From Paenibacillus agilis (GTDB lineage Bacteria > Bacillota > Bacilli > Paenibacillales > Paenibacillaceae): DNA of 64,000 nt. The DNA is taken from the NCBI RefSeq assembly GCF_007786455.1, contig NZ_VNJK01000002.1, forward strand, positions 124,001 to 188,000, in the 5' to 3' direction. Position 1 is the first letter of the stretch; each line of letters opens with the position of its first letter. The position numbers were made by a program, and so were the translations under genes. Below the pieces are notes generated by a model, which had not been told where the DNA came from, ran no database searches, and saw only the letters and a list, made by a program, of their open reading frames with translations. Below, piece by piece: positions 9,564 to 19,353 of this stretch.

Positions 9564-9746
9564 AGCATCGAGAGCCTCCACATTCCATATTTCTTCTAAA
9601 TTACGATCATTTCCGACCATTTCCAGCAAGTTATTTACTCGATAAAGATATCATATATTAAGCTCTCGGTTCAATGACTAATGAGAACGTGTAGTATATT
9701 TACGGAACGGACAAAGGCGTACTGCTGTTCACATGTAGCGAGTGAG

Positions 9747-10034
9747 TCAAGACTTACCGGCTGCAAGCACCTCACGCTTTTTGCCAGTTGTCTTTTTGTA
9801 TTTTATCTTAGTTGCTTCTCCTCCTCGCAGGTGGCGTACAGACTTATGGTATTCGAGAATGTGCTTGACTTGGTCCGCCAAATCCGGATTTATTTCCGGC
9901 AGCCGCTCGGTCAGGTCTTTATGCACCGTACTCTTGGATACACCGAACTCCTTGGCAATGGTGCGTACCGTATGTTTCGTCTCCACGATACAGCGGCCGA
10001 TTTTAATAGTCCGTTCCTTGATGTAATCGTGCAC
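9747..10034 (-). CDS. spoIIID: Sporulation transcriptional regulator SpoIIID
   Basis: SpoIIID is the mother-cell DNA-binding switch between sigma-E and sigma-K gene expression. The 95-residue product contains HDYIKERTIKIG and a clear helix-turn-helix (VRTIAKEFGVSKSTVHKDL) followed by LPEINPDLADQVKHILEYHK, essentially the family consensus, with a basic tail. GTG 10034 is chosen because GGAGG lies seven bases upstream; the 12 extra upstream codons are Gly/Arg-rich read-through. The gene precedes mbl, as in B. subtilis. The sigma-E type promoter at 10069-10096 fits its known control. Confidence 0.97.
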   Translation of the reverse strand: MHDYIKERTIKIGRCIVETKHTVRTIAKEFGVSKSTVHKDLTERLPEINPDLADQVKHILEYHKSVRHLRGGEATKIKYKKTTGKKREVLAAGKS

Positions 10035-10068
10035 GTTCCCGCCTCCCCTACTTGACTTAGTTTGGTAC

Positions 10069-10096
10069 ATTATATGAGGGGTCTTCCCACTTATGC
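10069..10096 (-). promoter_or_regulatory. Sigma-E type promoter of spoIIID
   Basis: On the minus strand GCATAAG (10096-10090) and CATATAAT (10076-10069) are 13 bases apart, close to the sigma-E pattern KMATATT-N13/14-CATACAMT. It is about 35 bases upstream of the spoIIID GTG. spoIIID is known to be sigma-E dependent in Bacillus; the site itself is inferred. Confidence 0.55.
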
Positions 10097-10146
10097 TTTA
10101 TAACCAAGCCTGACAAGCTTAGGGATATTGTAATTTTTTTTGAAAA

Positions 10147-10204
10147 CAACAAAAGAGCCGCCCCATTGAGGCAGACGCTTATGCGCTACACTCGGGACAG
10201 CTCT
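10147..10204 (-). terminator. Terminator after spoIIQ
   Basis: On the minus strand AGAGCTGTCCC pairs with GGGGCGGCTCT (one G-U) around an inner GCG/CGC hairpin, followed by TTTTGTTGTTTT. It begins seven bases after the spoIIQ stop. Confidence 0.7.
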
Positions 10205-10210
10205 GATTAT

Positions 10211-10978
10211 TTATTGATTTTTAGTCAGCAAAGTCGTTGGGTTAACAGGCTTATCATTTTCATACACGCTAAAGTGTACATGTACGCCTAAGCCTTTCTC
10301 TTGCTCACTCGTTCCAGCGATCGCAATGGCGTCACCCTTTTTAACAGCGTCGCCTTTTTTCACTTTAATGTCTGTTACACTTTGATACAATGTCTTAAGT
10401 CCATTTCCATGGTCTATCTCCACCACATTGCCCATAGTTGGATGCGCTTCAGCTCGAACCACCGTACCACTCAATGCTGCCACAACATCAAAAGGTTTCT
10501 GATCTTTTCTAGCCAAATCGATGCCTACATTAGGAGTAAATGTTTGGTTATGCTGTACAACTGCCTTTTCTTGCTCTTCTTTAGTTGCATTTGCATCATA
10601 GAAGCCCATTACAACATCAACTGCTTGTGCATCTAATACAGGCCAGCCAAGCACTTCATTGCCTGCCATTACTTCTACAGCTTCACCCGCCGCTTGCTCT
10701 GTGGTGCTCTCAGTTACTGACTTACCCTCAGTTTGGACCGCCGCTGGGTTCTGTTTCAGCTGCTGATTGGACCCTTGGTAGATCCATACTAACGTTAAGA
10801 TAAGGGCTGCTGCGGTGACATACAAGGCTGGAAATACCCACTTCTTAGACAACAGCTTTCTCCATCCAGTTGTTGGAACCGCTGGAGTTCCTGAAAGCTT
10901 CGAAGCTTCCATAGAAGACGGTTGCGTGCTAGACGAATTCATTTTCGAACCTTTACTATTTTGGTTCTGTTCACTCAT
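10211..10978 (-). CDS. spoIIQ: Forespore membrane protein SpoIIQ (degenerate LytM/M23 domain)
   Basis: SpoIIQ is made in the forespore and pairs with SpoIIIAH to form the engulfment channel. The 255-residue protein has a Ser/Gln-rich cytoplasmic tail, one membrane helix (about residues 46-62, WVFPALYVTAAALILTLVWI) and a C-terminal LytM domain. The M23 metal site is incomplete: the usual HxGxD reads NVGID and the active-site YxH reads YQS, while VHVHF is kept. That fits a structural rather than hydrolytic role, as in B. subtilis SpoIIQ. GAGGTGAT precedes ATG 10978. The location next to spoIID and the sigma-F promoter upstream support the name over a generic M23 peptidase. Confidence 0.9.
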   Translation of the reverse strand: MSEQNQNSKGSKMNSSSTQPSSMEASKLSGTPAVPTTGWRKLLSKKWVFPALYVTAAALILTLVWIYQGSNQQLKQNPAAVQTEGKSVTESTTEQAAGEAVEVMAGNEVLGWPVLDAQAVDVVMGFYDANATKEEQEKAVVQHNQTFTPNVGIDLARKDQKPFDVVAALSGTVVRAEAHPTMGNVVEIDHGNGLKTLYQSVTDIKVKKGDAVKKGDAIAIAGTSEQEKGLGVHVHFSVYENDKPVNPTTLLTKNQ

Positions 10979-10997
10979 TGGTATCACCTCAGTAACC

Positions 10998-11025
10998 ATT
11001 GTTACCGTGGCTTTTCCTTTTATAC
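10998..11025 (-). promoter_or_regulatory. Sigma-F type promoter of spoIIQ
   Basis: On the minus strand GTATA (11025-11021), 14 bases, then GGTAACAAT (11006-10998) match the sigma-F consensus GYWTA-N15-GGnnAnAMT. It lies 20 bases before the spoIIQ ATG. spoIIQ is sigma-F dependent in Bacillus, so motif and gene agree. Confidence 0.75.
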
Positions 11026-11116
11026 GTATTCATTTGATATTTTCTAAGTTTTCTAAGTTTCTTGCTATCAAGATACGAAACTAGTGAGATATAAAACTTA
11101 TCCTTTGCCTGCACGT

Positions 11117-12376
11117 TCAAGACTTCTTCGACCAAACATCCTCTAGCTTCTTTATCTTGGTTCCAACATAATAGTAGGTCACAATCTGCTCCGCCTTGCT
11201 GCCTTTCAGCGCCATTCCCTGCGCCCCATACTGGCTCATACCTACCCCATGCCCATAGCCATATGAGGTTAACACCACTTTGCCGTTCTCCCACTTCCAC
11301 TCTACCGAACTAGACGTTAAGCCGAGGCGCTCGCGCAGCTGCCGGCCGGTCAGCTTGGCATCGCCGATGCTTAGCTCGGCGATGCGCTGGCCCTTCGTGC
11401 GGGAGAGGACCTTGATACTCTCCCGCACGGTGCGGCTTCCCTGTTCCGAAGCCGCTTCCTCGTCCGCCGAGAGCGCTTCGAAGGCGGGAACGGCTGACGT
11501 ATCTACGCCTAGTTTGCGCAGCATTTCGGCGGCGTCGAGCTTGACCGTGTTCGTGAAGCGCGGAGATATCACGCGATCCCACGGGCTTGGCACACTTCGC
11601 AAATATGGTATTGGCGGAGTGGCCCAGTAGTCTTCGGCATTCTCAGTATGACCATTGCTCGTAGAGAAATATGCCGCTTGGATAGGTTCATCCTTATAAG
11701 TGAGGATGAGGCCTGCCGTTTCATTAACCGCGCGATTCAATTTTTGTAGCATCGATTTCTCACGATCCACCATTTTAGCCAGCGGCTTATAAGCTTGATG
11801 AGCGACTGAACCAAGCACATCGGCGCCTTGCGGTACATCGTCACTCTTGCCTTGCATAAGCCGACGGACAATAAAGGTTCGCGCAGCAATCGCCTGCGCC
11901 TTGAGCGCTTCCAGCTCGAAGCGCTCTGGCATCTCCGCTGCTACAACGCCGCGCACGTAGATTTCCAAAGGAACCCTCTCCACTGTCTGCTTGTCCGCCA
12001 AGTATACACGCACATAAGGCGCTTGATTACGCGGCTCTTCGATCATTGCGGCACTACTCGTACTCTCTTTGGATGAAACAGTCGGCGTCCCTGCTGATTT
12101 CTGCTGATCTAGGCTTTCTATTTCCTTGCGCTGTACATTCACGTGTGGTTGTTCTACTTGCTTATTTGCAGGCATAATCGCTCCCGCTTTATTGCCAGCT
12201 CCATACCTACTAGGCTCGACAATACTTAATGGCAGCAGCATAAGGAGAAGAACGAGCAGACAGGCGCCTGCCGTTATAGCGAGAAACTTGCGTCTCTCCT
12301 TATTCCAGTGCCACGAATAGAAACGAAAAGCACCTTTCGACTTAAGAGACTTTCCAAGCTTCCACCGTCTCGACAT
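11117..12376 (-). CDS. spoIID: Stage II sporulation protein D (SpoIID)
   Basis: SpoIID is a membrane-bound lytic transglycosylase that thins septal peptidoglycan for engulfment. The 419 residues comprise a basic N-terminus, a membrane helix (about 31-52), a variable linker, and the SpoIID/LytB domain from about residue 120 (VRVYLADK, LEIYVRGVVAAEMP, LEALKAQAIAARTF), with AAYFSTSNGHTENAEDYW and GYGHGVGMSQYGAQGMA, which carry the conserved catalytic region. It lies between spoIIQ and murA as in B. subtilis. The stretch 11330-11590 is unusually GC-rich (42 of 60 bases at 11341-11400) compared with the rest of the gene. Confidence 0.96.
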   Translation of the reverse strand: MSRRWKLGKSLKSKGAFRFYSWHWNKERRKFLAITAGACLLVLLLMLLPLSIVEPSRYGAGNKAGAIMPANKQVEQPHVNVQRKEIESLDQQKSAGTPTVSSKESTSSAAMIEEPRNQAPYVRVYLADKQTVERVPLEIYVRGVVAAEMPERFELEALKAQAIAARTFIVRRLMQGKSDDVPQGADVLGSVAHQAYKPLAKMVDREKSMLQKLNRAVNETAGLILTYKDEPIQAAYFSTSNGHTENAEDYWATPPIPYLRSVPSPWDRVISPRFTNTVKLDAAEMLRKLGVDTSAVPAFEALSADEEAASEQGSRTVRESIKVLSRTKGQRIAELSIGDAKLTGRQLRERLGLTSSSVEWKWENGKVVLTSYGYGHGVGMSQYGAQGMALKGSKAEQIVTYYYVGTKIKKLEDVWSKKS

Positions 12377-12694
12377 CTACCGCTCTCCTTTTCTACTTCC
12401 TCTTCACTCTCGTATAACCAATTCTATTTTCAACGATATGCAAGATTAAGAGGAGATAGAACCATTTAGAGCTTACCCTATAAACCTTACGTTCTATTTT
12501 TTCGTAAAAATATGGAACTAAATAGATGCCTTGCACGTCTATATAAATAGAGAGTTGCCGACATTATTTACAACTCCCCATATGCAAGTCTAACCATACA
12601 AAAAAAGCCGTCCCCCTAAGGAAACGGCTTCTCCATTCAAATCACATTCAATCATGAACATACATCATTCACGCAAACACTGTCATAACGAAAC
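12377..12694 (-). other. Gap between spoIID and murA
   Basis: The 318 bases hold the murA terminator near 12.6 kb and presumably the spoIID promoter. A GCATATC ... TTATACGA arrangement about 40 bases before the spoIID ATG vaguely resembles a sigma-E promoter, but the spacing is too long to call. No reading frame looks coding. Confidence 0.5.
12600..12630 (-). terminator. Terminator after murA
   Basis: AAGCCGT (12605-12611) pairs with ACGGCTT (12624-12630), extended by TTCC/GGGG, and the minus strand continues with seven T. It is about 65 bases after the murA stop. Confidence 0.85.
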
Positions 12695-14032
12695 TTACGC
12701 CATTGTTGACTTAACACGCGATGCATCGCTGCGTTTGATACTTCCGTCTTCATCAGCAGTAGTTGACGTTGGCTCTGCATGTACGCGCCAAATATCTGCA
12801 CCTAAAGCGGACAACTTCTCAGCCAAATGAACATAACCACGGTCGATATGATGCGTCCCGCCGACTTCTGTCGTACCTTCCGCTACCAAACCTACACAGA
12901 TTAACGCCGCGCCTGCACGAAGATCCGTTGCAGTAACCTTAGCTCCTGTCAACTTCAATCCACCAGTAACAACAGCTGCACGCCCATCGACTTTGATATT
13001 TGCGCTCATAAGGTTGAATTCATCAACGTGCATAAAGCGGTTCTCAAATACCGTTTCCGTAACAACCGAAGTACCTTCAGCTGCCAAGAGAAGTGCCATC
13101 ATTTGAGATTGCATATCAGTTGGGAATCCTGGATACGGCAATGTTTTCACATCTACAGCTTTAAGTGGTTTATCCGCGATAACACGAATACCATTCTCGT
13201 CTGGCTGAACCGTAACACCCATCTCTTCCATTTTAGAAATAACAGGACCTAGATGATCCGCGATCGCACCTTCCACATAAACGTCTCCGCCTGTCATCGC
13301 TGCAGCAACCATGTACGTACCAGCTTCAACACGGTCTGGAATAACAGTATGCTCTGCTCCACGCAGACGCTCAACGCCCTCGATACGGATAACTCCTGTA
13401 CCAGCACCACGAACTTTAGCACCCATCTTATTCAGATAGTTCGCTAGATCAACGATCTCAGGTTCACGTGCTGCATTTTCCAGTACAGTAGTACCTTCAG
13501 CAAGTGTGGCTGCCATCATGATATTCTCAGTTGCGCCAACACTAGCTACATCTAGATAAATTTTTGTGCCTTTTAAACGGCCGTTAATTTTTGCTTCAAT
13601 ATAACCTTGTCCAAGTCCAATTTCGGCTCCCATTGCTTCGAAGCCTTTCAAATGCTGATCAATCGGTCTTGATCCGATTGCACAGCCGCCTGGCAGTGAT
13701 ATACGTGCTTTACCAGTACGAGCTAGAAGCGGTCCCATTACTAAGAAAGAGGCGCGCATCTTGCGCATCAATTCATAAGGAGCTTCATGAGAAACTAATG
13801 TTTCTGCATTGATCTCAACGGTTTCGCCTTCATAACTTAGGCTCGCACCCAACTTTTCAAGTACTTGATGTATCGTCTTTACATCCTCAAGTGGAGGAGC
13901 ATCGTGAATAACACTGACGCCTTCTTCTCCGAGTAACGAAGCCGCAAGAATGGGAAGAACTGCATTTTTCGCGCCACTAACACGCACAGTTCCTTTCAGT
14001 CGCTTGCCTCCGCGGACGATAAATTTACTCAT
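12695..14032 (-). CDS. murA: UDP-N-acetylglucosamine 1-carboxyvinyltransferase MurA
   Basis: MurA adds enolpyruvate from PEP to UDP-GlcNAc, the first step of peptidoglycan precursor synthesis. It starts [21 protein letters not shown] (Lys22 region) and has [13 protein letters not shown] with active-site Cys117, the residue attacked by fosfomycin, plus the repeated inside-out barrel motifs. ATG 14032 follows GGAGG by eight bases; 11 extra upstream codons are unlikely. The 445-residue length includes a polar tail of about 20 residues beyond the usual end. The spoIID-murA-ywzB order points to the B. subtilis murAA copy. Confidence 0.97.
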   Translation of the reverse strand: MSKFIVRGGKRLKGTVRVSGAKNAVLPILAASLLGEEGVSVIHDAPPLEDVKTIHQVLEKLGASLSYEGETVEINAETLVSHEAPYELMRKMRASFLVMGPLLARTGKARISLPGGCAIGSRPIDQHLKGFEAMGAEIGLGQGYIEAKINGRLKGTKIYLDVASVGATENIMMAATLAEGTTVLENAAREPEIVDLANYLNKMGAKVRGAGTGVIRIEGVERLRGAEHTVIPDRVEAGTYMVAAAMTGGDVYVEGAIADHLGPVISKMEEMGVTVQPDENGIRVIADKPLKAVDVKTLPYPGFPTDMQSQMMALLLAAEGTSVVTETVFENRFMHVDEFNLMSANIKVDGRAAVVTGGLKLTGAKVTATDLRAGAALICVGLVAEGTTEVGGTHHIDRGYVHLAEKLSALGADIWRVHAEPTSTTADEDGSIKRSDASRVKSTMA

Positions 14033-14242
14033 CCTATTTCCCTCCGCGCTATTTTTCCGCCCCATCTAATCTATATATCTGTAAATAATGGTACGTGTTC
14101 TAAATGTCCACCTAACATAATAACATTCCCGTTGAAAGATGGACAAGCGTAAATTTCGACAACATCATTCCACAAGTTTCTAGCAGTTATCACCATTGTT
14201 GACAACTACACCTTATGTTATTCGACATTTTTCCATTTTTGG

Positions 14243-14497
14243 CTAGATTAAAAAGCGAAGTGCATTCGTCCATGTCAAATAATCAATGAAAAAGCTTGCT
14301 ACAGCACGCCCCATAATAATCGCCAATAGAAGGCGAATAACTCTGCCCTGCGGGCCTTGAGGGTACTTAATAAACAAGTCCAGCTTCACATGCTGCAGCG
14401 CCCACCATGAAATGGCAATACACAGCAGAGCAACAACCATGTTCACAATACCACTCATCCCGGCGGTCATAGATACATCTCGCAGCGTATCCTCCAT
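14243..14497 (-). CDS. DUF1146 family membrane protein (YwzB-like)
   Basis: The 84-residue protein has a hydrophobic helix at about residues 14-34 (GIVNMVVALLCIAISWWALQ), the hydrophilic stretch VKLDLFIKYPQGPQGRVIRL, and a second helix to the C-terminus. The sequence and its place beside murA match YwzB/DUF1146 of Bacillus. AGGGGGA precedes the ATG. Function is unknown. In B. subtilis it lies between the atp operon and murAA; here a protease gene and the nuo operon have come in between. Confidence 0.85.
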   Translation of the reverse strand: MEDTLRDVSMTAGMSGIVNMVVALLCIAISWWALQHVKLDLFIKYPQGPQGRVIRLLLAIIMGRAVASFFIDYLTWTNALRFLI

Positions 14498-14591
14498 TGC
14501 CTTTCCCCCTCATGCAACCTGCCATTGCTGTTTCATCCGTAAGGAGAACTACACACTCGCATTAGCTCCGTGCACTTCCTATTCTACATAA

Positions 14592-17129
14592 TTACCAGAG
14601 CCAGTTCAAAAACACGAACCATAATCGCAATCGATCCGCTCTGGTCATGATGGAGCTAGGAGCTTCTACTTGGCTCGATTGCAGCGTCATTTCTTCATCA
14701 GCATCAAGATTGGGTAGCTTGGCATTCAAAAAATTTGACTCACTCGACATCCCATTACCAGCTGATGCTGTTGAGGTTGCTGTCCGTTTATCCAGTTCTA
14801 AACGCAGCTTGTAAGGCTGATGAGAGAAAGCAGCATCCGATTTAACTTGAATGTAATACGTGCCCGGCTCTAATTTCGTCCCTGTAACCAGTTTCGTTTG
14901 TCCCCGTTCATTCCGAGCACCTACCAATTTCTCTTGTCTTTTCGTCTGCAGGCTCACATCCATTTTCCGCTCTTGTGGAATTTGGCTTATGCTTAAGGAA
15001 GCATATACAGGCTGAGTAACGTTGAATTGGAACCAGTCCGCATCCTCAGATGCATGGATAACCGCTGAATAGTCATACTCTGGCACAATCGATACGGCCT
15101 CGTACATTTTGTTGTTAGGCTCATTGGGATCCGAATACTGAGGAAGTATTTCTACTTCCATTTTATAAAGTCCGCTTGCAGGCTCAGAACGAGATGTAAC
15201 TGCATTTTGAACTTTAATATCGTATCTTCCTGGATTTAGCCCTTCCAAGATAACCGTTTCAGTCTCACCTTCACGAGTCTCATCAAAAAATTGGGATTCC
15301 TTCCACTCCGTACTCTTCATTGTAATCAGTGGATCGATTCGTGCTGTTGTTGTCGTCACTTTCAGTTTTAATGTTGACTTCGTATCAAGCTGAATACGAT
15401 ACCAATCGGCATCCCGTGTATGACTGAACGTGCCGACAATTTGCTGATTACGTGCTGGCAGCATATGTGCTTTGTACTGTTCATCGTTTGGCTCGAACGG
15501 ATCTTCATAGATAACAAAGCGAGACGATATCTTGTACGCAAATGGCTGTCCAACAGTTGCTTGTTCTTGACGAATTCGAATAAATTGTTTGCCTTTTTTC
15601 ACAGGGAGATTTACAGAACGGCTTACTCCGCTATAATGCCTCACCCTCTGTGTCTGCTCATGTTCATGGCGTATTTCTACCGTTCCATTCCCCACGATCC
15701 GCTCCAACTTCAGCTGCAGCGTGCCATCATAAGGAACATCCACTCGATACCAATCGGAACGGCCATTATCATCTATATACCCACTTCGACTCGTATCAAT
15801 CGGGAAAATAACGGCTTTATTTTTAGTCGTATTATCTGCTCCAGCTTCACGCTTGATTGGCTCTTGTACTGCACGTTCTGCACGCAGCAAACCATATCCG
15901 CTAGCCGAATCCCATCCCGCATCTTCCACATCCTCAGCCGTCATCCGAAGATGATCTCTGATCTGATAAGGCTTCAACTCAGGATGCTTATTCCATAATA
16001 AAGCTGCCACCCCAGCAACTTGCGGAGCAGCCATTGAGGTCCCCTCCTGCTCACGGGTACCTCCACCAAGCGCCGTCGTGTACACATGCCACGGTGCTAC
16101 GATATCTACTTCAGCTCCGCGATTGGATCGTGCCTCTACACGGTTAAGCGGCGTCACCCCACCTACCGCTAGCACAGTCGGATAAGCAGCTGGATACTTA
16201 ACAGCAGCACGATCTTCAAGCTTCATCGCATCGTTTCCTGTCGCGGCAATTAGCAATACGCCTTTTTGCTCCGCATAATCAACGATATCCTGCATGTACT
16301 TTGAATATCGGTAAAGACCAACCGACATGACAACGATTTTTGCACCGTTATCTACCGCGTACAAAATTCCTGCACCAAGCTTGTCTTCATCTCCATATCC
16401 ACGTGAATCCAAAGCTTTGATAGGCATTACTTTCGTGTTCCAGCTTACTCCGGCAATTCCTTTAAAGTTATTCCCAACCGCAGCAATAACTCCCGCTACG
16501 CTCGTACCATGCCCATTGTCATCCTTCGGCAATCCATCATGAAGCAAATTAATGCCTTTTGTCAGATTCGGCTTCAGATCAGGATGCTCCAAGTCCACAC
16601 CCGTATCGATTAAAGCAACGGTAAGATTAGAGCTGTTCATCGCTTTATTTTCACTATGCAGATAATTCCATGCCTGATCGACACCCGTCTGTTTCAAATA
16701 ATACTGACGGTTATAATATTGATCGTTTGGCTCCACATGCGCCGCCAACGTCTGCACTTGTTGATTCGGTTCTACATATTGCACAGCAGGTGAGGCATGC
16801 AGCAATTTCATCCACTGCTTCAGTTCCATACCTTCTGCAGGCTTCATAACCGAAATATTCATCGTTTCCTGTACACTCAACACACTACTATTGCTCACAA
16901 TCGCAGGGTCAGGACTGCTTCCAGCCTTCCACTTCACAATCCAACCCGCTTCCTCGTTCGCATGGTTGCTGTACGAAGTCGCTAATCCCACATTTGAGGA
17001 GCTCGATAGATGTGCATCACTGCCCCATCCTAGCTTCGAGTTGGTTGGACCCACACTACTTAAAATTGTCGTTAACAGCAGTACAACAACCCATACCAGG
17101 AGCATACTTCTACTAGATCGTTCCCACAT
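14592..17129 (-). CDS. Secreted subtilisin-like serine protease (S8) with C-terminal PPC-type domains
   Basis: The 845-residue protein has a signal/anchor helix (10-27), an I9-like propeptide (about 62-122) and a peptidase S8 domain with Asp175 (ALIDTGVDLEHPDL), His207 (DDNGHGTSVAGVIAA), the oxyanion Asn299 (AATGND) and Ser365 (GTSMAAPQVAG). Three pre-peptidase C-like beta domains follow, each marked by a DP(F/N)EPN or similar entry and a DWYR/DWFQF core (about 440-545, 545-650, 655-780). A hydrophobic Trp/Leu-rich end (last 12 residues) may be a sorting or membrane signal. It lies alone between ywzB and nuoN. Substrate unknown; extracellular protein breakdown is likely. Confidence 0.92.
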   Translation of the reverse strand: MWERSSRSMLLVWVVVLLLTTILSSVGPTNSKLGWGSDAHLSSSSNVGLATSYSNHANEEAGWIVKWKAGSSPDPAIVSNSSVLSVQETMNISVMKPAEGMELKQWMKLLHASPAVQYVEPNQQVQTLAAHVEPNDQYYNRQYYLKQTGVDQAWNYLHSENKAMNSSNLTVALIDTGVDLEHPDLKPNLTKGINLLHDGLPKDDNGHGTSVAGVIAAVGNNFKGIAGVSWNTKVMPIKALDSRGYGDEDKLGAGILYAVDNGAKIVVMSVGLYRYSKYMQDIVDYAEQKGVLLIAATGNDAMKLEDRAAVKYPAAYPTVLAVGGVTPLNRVEARSNRGAEVDIVAPWHVYTTALGGGTREQEGTSMAAPQVAGVAALLWNKHPELKPYQIRDHLRMTAEDVEDAGWDSASGYGLLRAERAVQEPIKREAGADNTTKNKAVIFPIDTSRSGYIDDNGRSDWYRVDVPYDGTLQLKLERIVGNGTVEIRHEHEQTQRVRHYSGVSRSVNLPVKKGKQFIRIRQEQATVGQPFAYKISSRFVIYEDPFEPNDEQYKAHMLPARNQQIVGTFSHTRDADWYRIQLDTKSTLKLKVTTTTARIDPLITMKSTEWKESQFFDETREGETETVILEGLNPGRYDIKVQNAVTSRSEPASGLYKMEVEILPQYSDPNEPNNKMYEAVSIVPEYDYSAVIHASEDADWFQFNVTQPVYASLSISQIPQERKMDVSLQTKRQEKLVGARNERGQTKLVTGTKLEPGTYYIQVKSDAAFSHQPYKLRLELDKRTATSTASAGNGMSSESNFLNAKLPNLDADEEMTLQSSQVEAPSSIMTRADRLRLWFVFLNWLW

Positions 17130-17681
17130 TCATTTCACTTCCCATGATGTTCTACCCGATATTCCATATTCCAATGATACCCACCTAATCTCATAGGTTC
17201 GGATTATAAAAATGAAAATTCACTTATCCTTAACGTTTAACCTTCTACTTGCTATCTAGCAAGCTGCCACATGGACAACCCTATTAGGTAACCATTCTTC
17301 ATAACATTGCCCAATCCTGTCTGCCACTACGATTTTAGTACGATAGTCCTGTTATGTAGCTTTCATCTGGCATGAATCGTTAAGAATAGGCATCATTATA
17401 TCATATTGCCAAGCACTATATCTCTTCTTTCAAAATGTGGTAGTAATTTATTTTTTCTTCCAAATCATCAATTCGCAGAAAAAAGCCTGAAACACATCGT
17501 AGTACGAGTTACATAAGTTGAACGAACCCATTCATGTGCCCTGCCTAAGGCTAGCAGATCATTCAACTAATCTAGAAAAGGGTAATCAAACACCCTTTCT
17601 GTAGACGTACTATCCGTGTATTCAGGCTGCTGCTCCAGCTACTTATCAATAACACCACATAGAGCAAAGTCAAACCTTAAT
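17130..17681 (-). other. 552-base gap between nuoN and the protease gene
   Basis: No coding frame is convincing. A 7-bp hairpin (AAAGGGT 17577-17583, ACCCTTT 17592-17598) about 85 bases after the nuoN stop could be a weak terminator of the nuo operon. The protease promoter must lie in the right-hand... lower-numbered part next to 17130, but I see no consensus pair of boxes. Confidence 0.4.
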
Positions 17682-19349
17682 TTATGAGGCTGCATAAATA
17701 TCGTTCGCAAGAGATAGAAGTGTATTCACCCACGTCATTAGCTCATTCGGGAAAATAGCCAGTAATAGGACCGCAGCAGCACTAAGCGCAACCACTGCTC
17801 CCGAAGCGACAGATACGCGAATACGATTAAAGCCAGAAGATTCAATTTGCCCTTTCGATGCTTGTTCTTGTTCGGTCCTATGAATTTGATCAGCTTGTGA
17901 GTATAGAGCATTTCCAGAGTCACGCATAAACATTTGGCGAATGAATCCAAAATACACATAAAACGAAATAACACTCGTTACTATCATGACAATGGCAAGC
18001 CACAGTGCATGTGTCGCCACTGCCCCGAGCAAAATGTAGAGCTTGCCAAAAAATCCAGCTGTAATCGGAATGCCTGCCAGTGAGAGCACGAATATCGTCA
18101 TCGCTGCAGCCAGCCACGGAGATTTATAATACAAACCAGCAAAACATTTCAGCTCCTCGTGTCCAGCCCCTTTACTTACAATCGCTAGAATCGCAAAAGC
18201 ACCGACAGTCGTGAACGCATAAGCGATCAAGTAATACCAGAAGGCAGAGAAACTCGAGCTGTACCATGCAGTAGGTTGAAATATATTCAAACCTAACGGG
18301 ACAAGCAAATATCCAGCATTAGCTACACCTGATAGGGCGAGAAGTCGCTTCACCTTTACCTGTCGAAGTGCCATCGTTGTCCCTACAATCATAGACAATG
18401 CAGCAATGGATAATAGAATGAGTGACAAATCCTCGTTAATGACAGCACCCGCAGTCGAACGGTCTCCAAAACCAATGATGTAGTTAAAGCCAAATAAAAT
18501 GTGGAATACAAGTCGAAATAATAACGCAAGAACAGCTCCCTTAGATACAACAGATAAAAACGCTGCAATTGGAGTTGGGGCTCCTTCATATACATCTGGC
18601 GACCAAGCATGGAAAGGAGCGGCAGCTATTTTGAATCCGAAACCGACAAAGAGAAGCAGCAGGCTGAGATATAGAAGGGGAAGAAATTGGCCCGCATTTT
18701 GGGCAAGCGTCTCCGCTATTTGACCCAGATGGGTCGTTCCTGTCATTCCATACAAAAAGGACATTCCGTACAAAATAAATGCTGATGCCGTACTGCCTAA
18801 CACGATATACTTAAAAGCTCCTTCAGTTGATCGTCGATCCCGCTTGCGTATCGCCACTAATAAGTAAGAGCTGATACTTAACAATTCTAAACCGACAAAC
18901 AGCGTAATCAGATCAGAGGAAGAAGCCAGTATGAGCCCACCAAGCACCGCTGGCAGCAGTAAATAGTAGTATTCGCCGCGATGCTGAATTTCAGATTCAC
19001 GGACATGGTCAATGCTCATCCCGATAACAAGTGCAGTTCCAATTAACAGAACAACTTTTATCAGCAGCCCAAAATTATCGATCCGATAACTGCCTCCTAA
19101 TAGCTCGATCACACCAACTTTATGGCCAGCACTCGCGTCTTGATAGCGATCTACTAGTGTCCAAATAACAGAGCCTAACGATAGCAGCACCGCAGTAAGA
19201 GACATTCCACCTATCCAGCTGCGATTGACGCGGCGAGGAAGTAGCAAGTCCACGATAGACATGACGATAACGGCAATCACAAGCGTCAACTCTGGCGTCA
19301 TTAACAGCAGTTCGCTCCCCTGTAGCGGTTGAAACAGTTGTGAATCCAT
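17682..19349 (-). CDS. nuoN: NADH-quinone oxidoreductase subunit N
   Basis: NuoN is one of three antiporter-like proton-pumping subunits of complex I. The 555-residue membrane protein has about 14 hydrophobic segments and the conserved DLITLFVGLELLSISSYLLV (with the key Glu) and KIAAAPFHAWSPDVYEGAP (functional Lys/His) motifs. ATG 19349 is selected over the longer frame because GGAGG is seven bases upstream. It is the last gene of the nuoA-N operon and begins four bases after nuoM ends. The polar C-terminal loop (about 480-515, with QADQIHRTEQEQASKGQ) is longer than I would expect. Confidence 0.96.
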   Translation of the reverse strand: MDSQLFQPLQGSELLLMTPELTLVIAVIVMSIVDLLLPRRVNRSWIGGMSLTAVLLSLGSVIWTLVDRYQDASAGHKVGVIELLGGSYRIDNFGLLIKVVLLIGTALVIGMSIDHVRESEIQHRGEYYYLLLPAVLGGLILASSSDLITLFVGLELLSISSYLLVAIRKRDRRSTEGAFKYIVLGSTASAFILYGMSFLYGMTGTTHLGQIAETLAQNAGQFLPLLYLSLLLLFVGFGFKIAAAPFHAWSPDVYEGAPTPIAAFLSVVSKGAVLALLFRLVFHILFGFNYIIGFGDRSTAGAVINEDLSLILLSIAALSMIVGTTMALRQVKVKRLLALSGVANAGYLLVPLGLNIFQPTAWYSSSFSAFWYYLIAYAFTTVGAFAILAIVSKGAGHEELKCFAGLYYKSPWLAAAMTIFVLSLAGIPITAGFFGKLYILLGAVATHALWLAIVMIVTSVISFYVYFGFIRQMFMRDSGNALYSQADQIHRTEQEQASKGQIESSGFNRIRVSVASGAVVALSAAAVLLLAIFPNELMTWVNTLLSLANDIYAAS

Positions 19350-19353
19350 ACTC

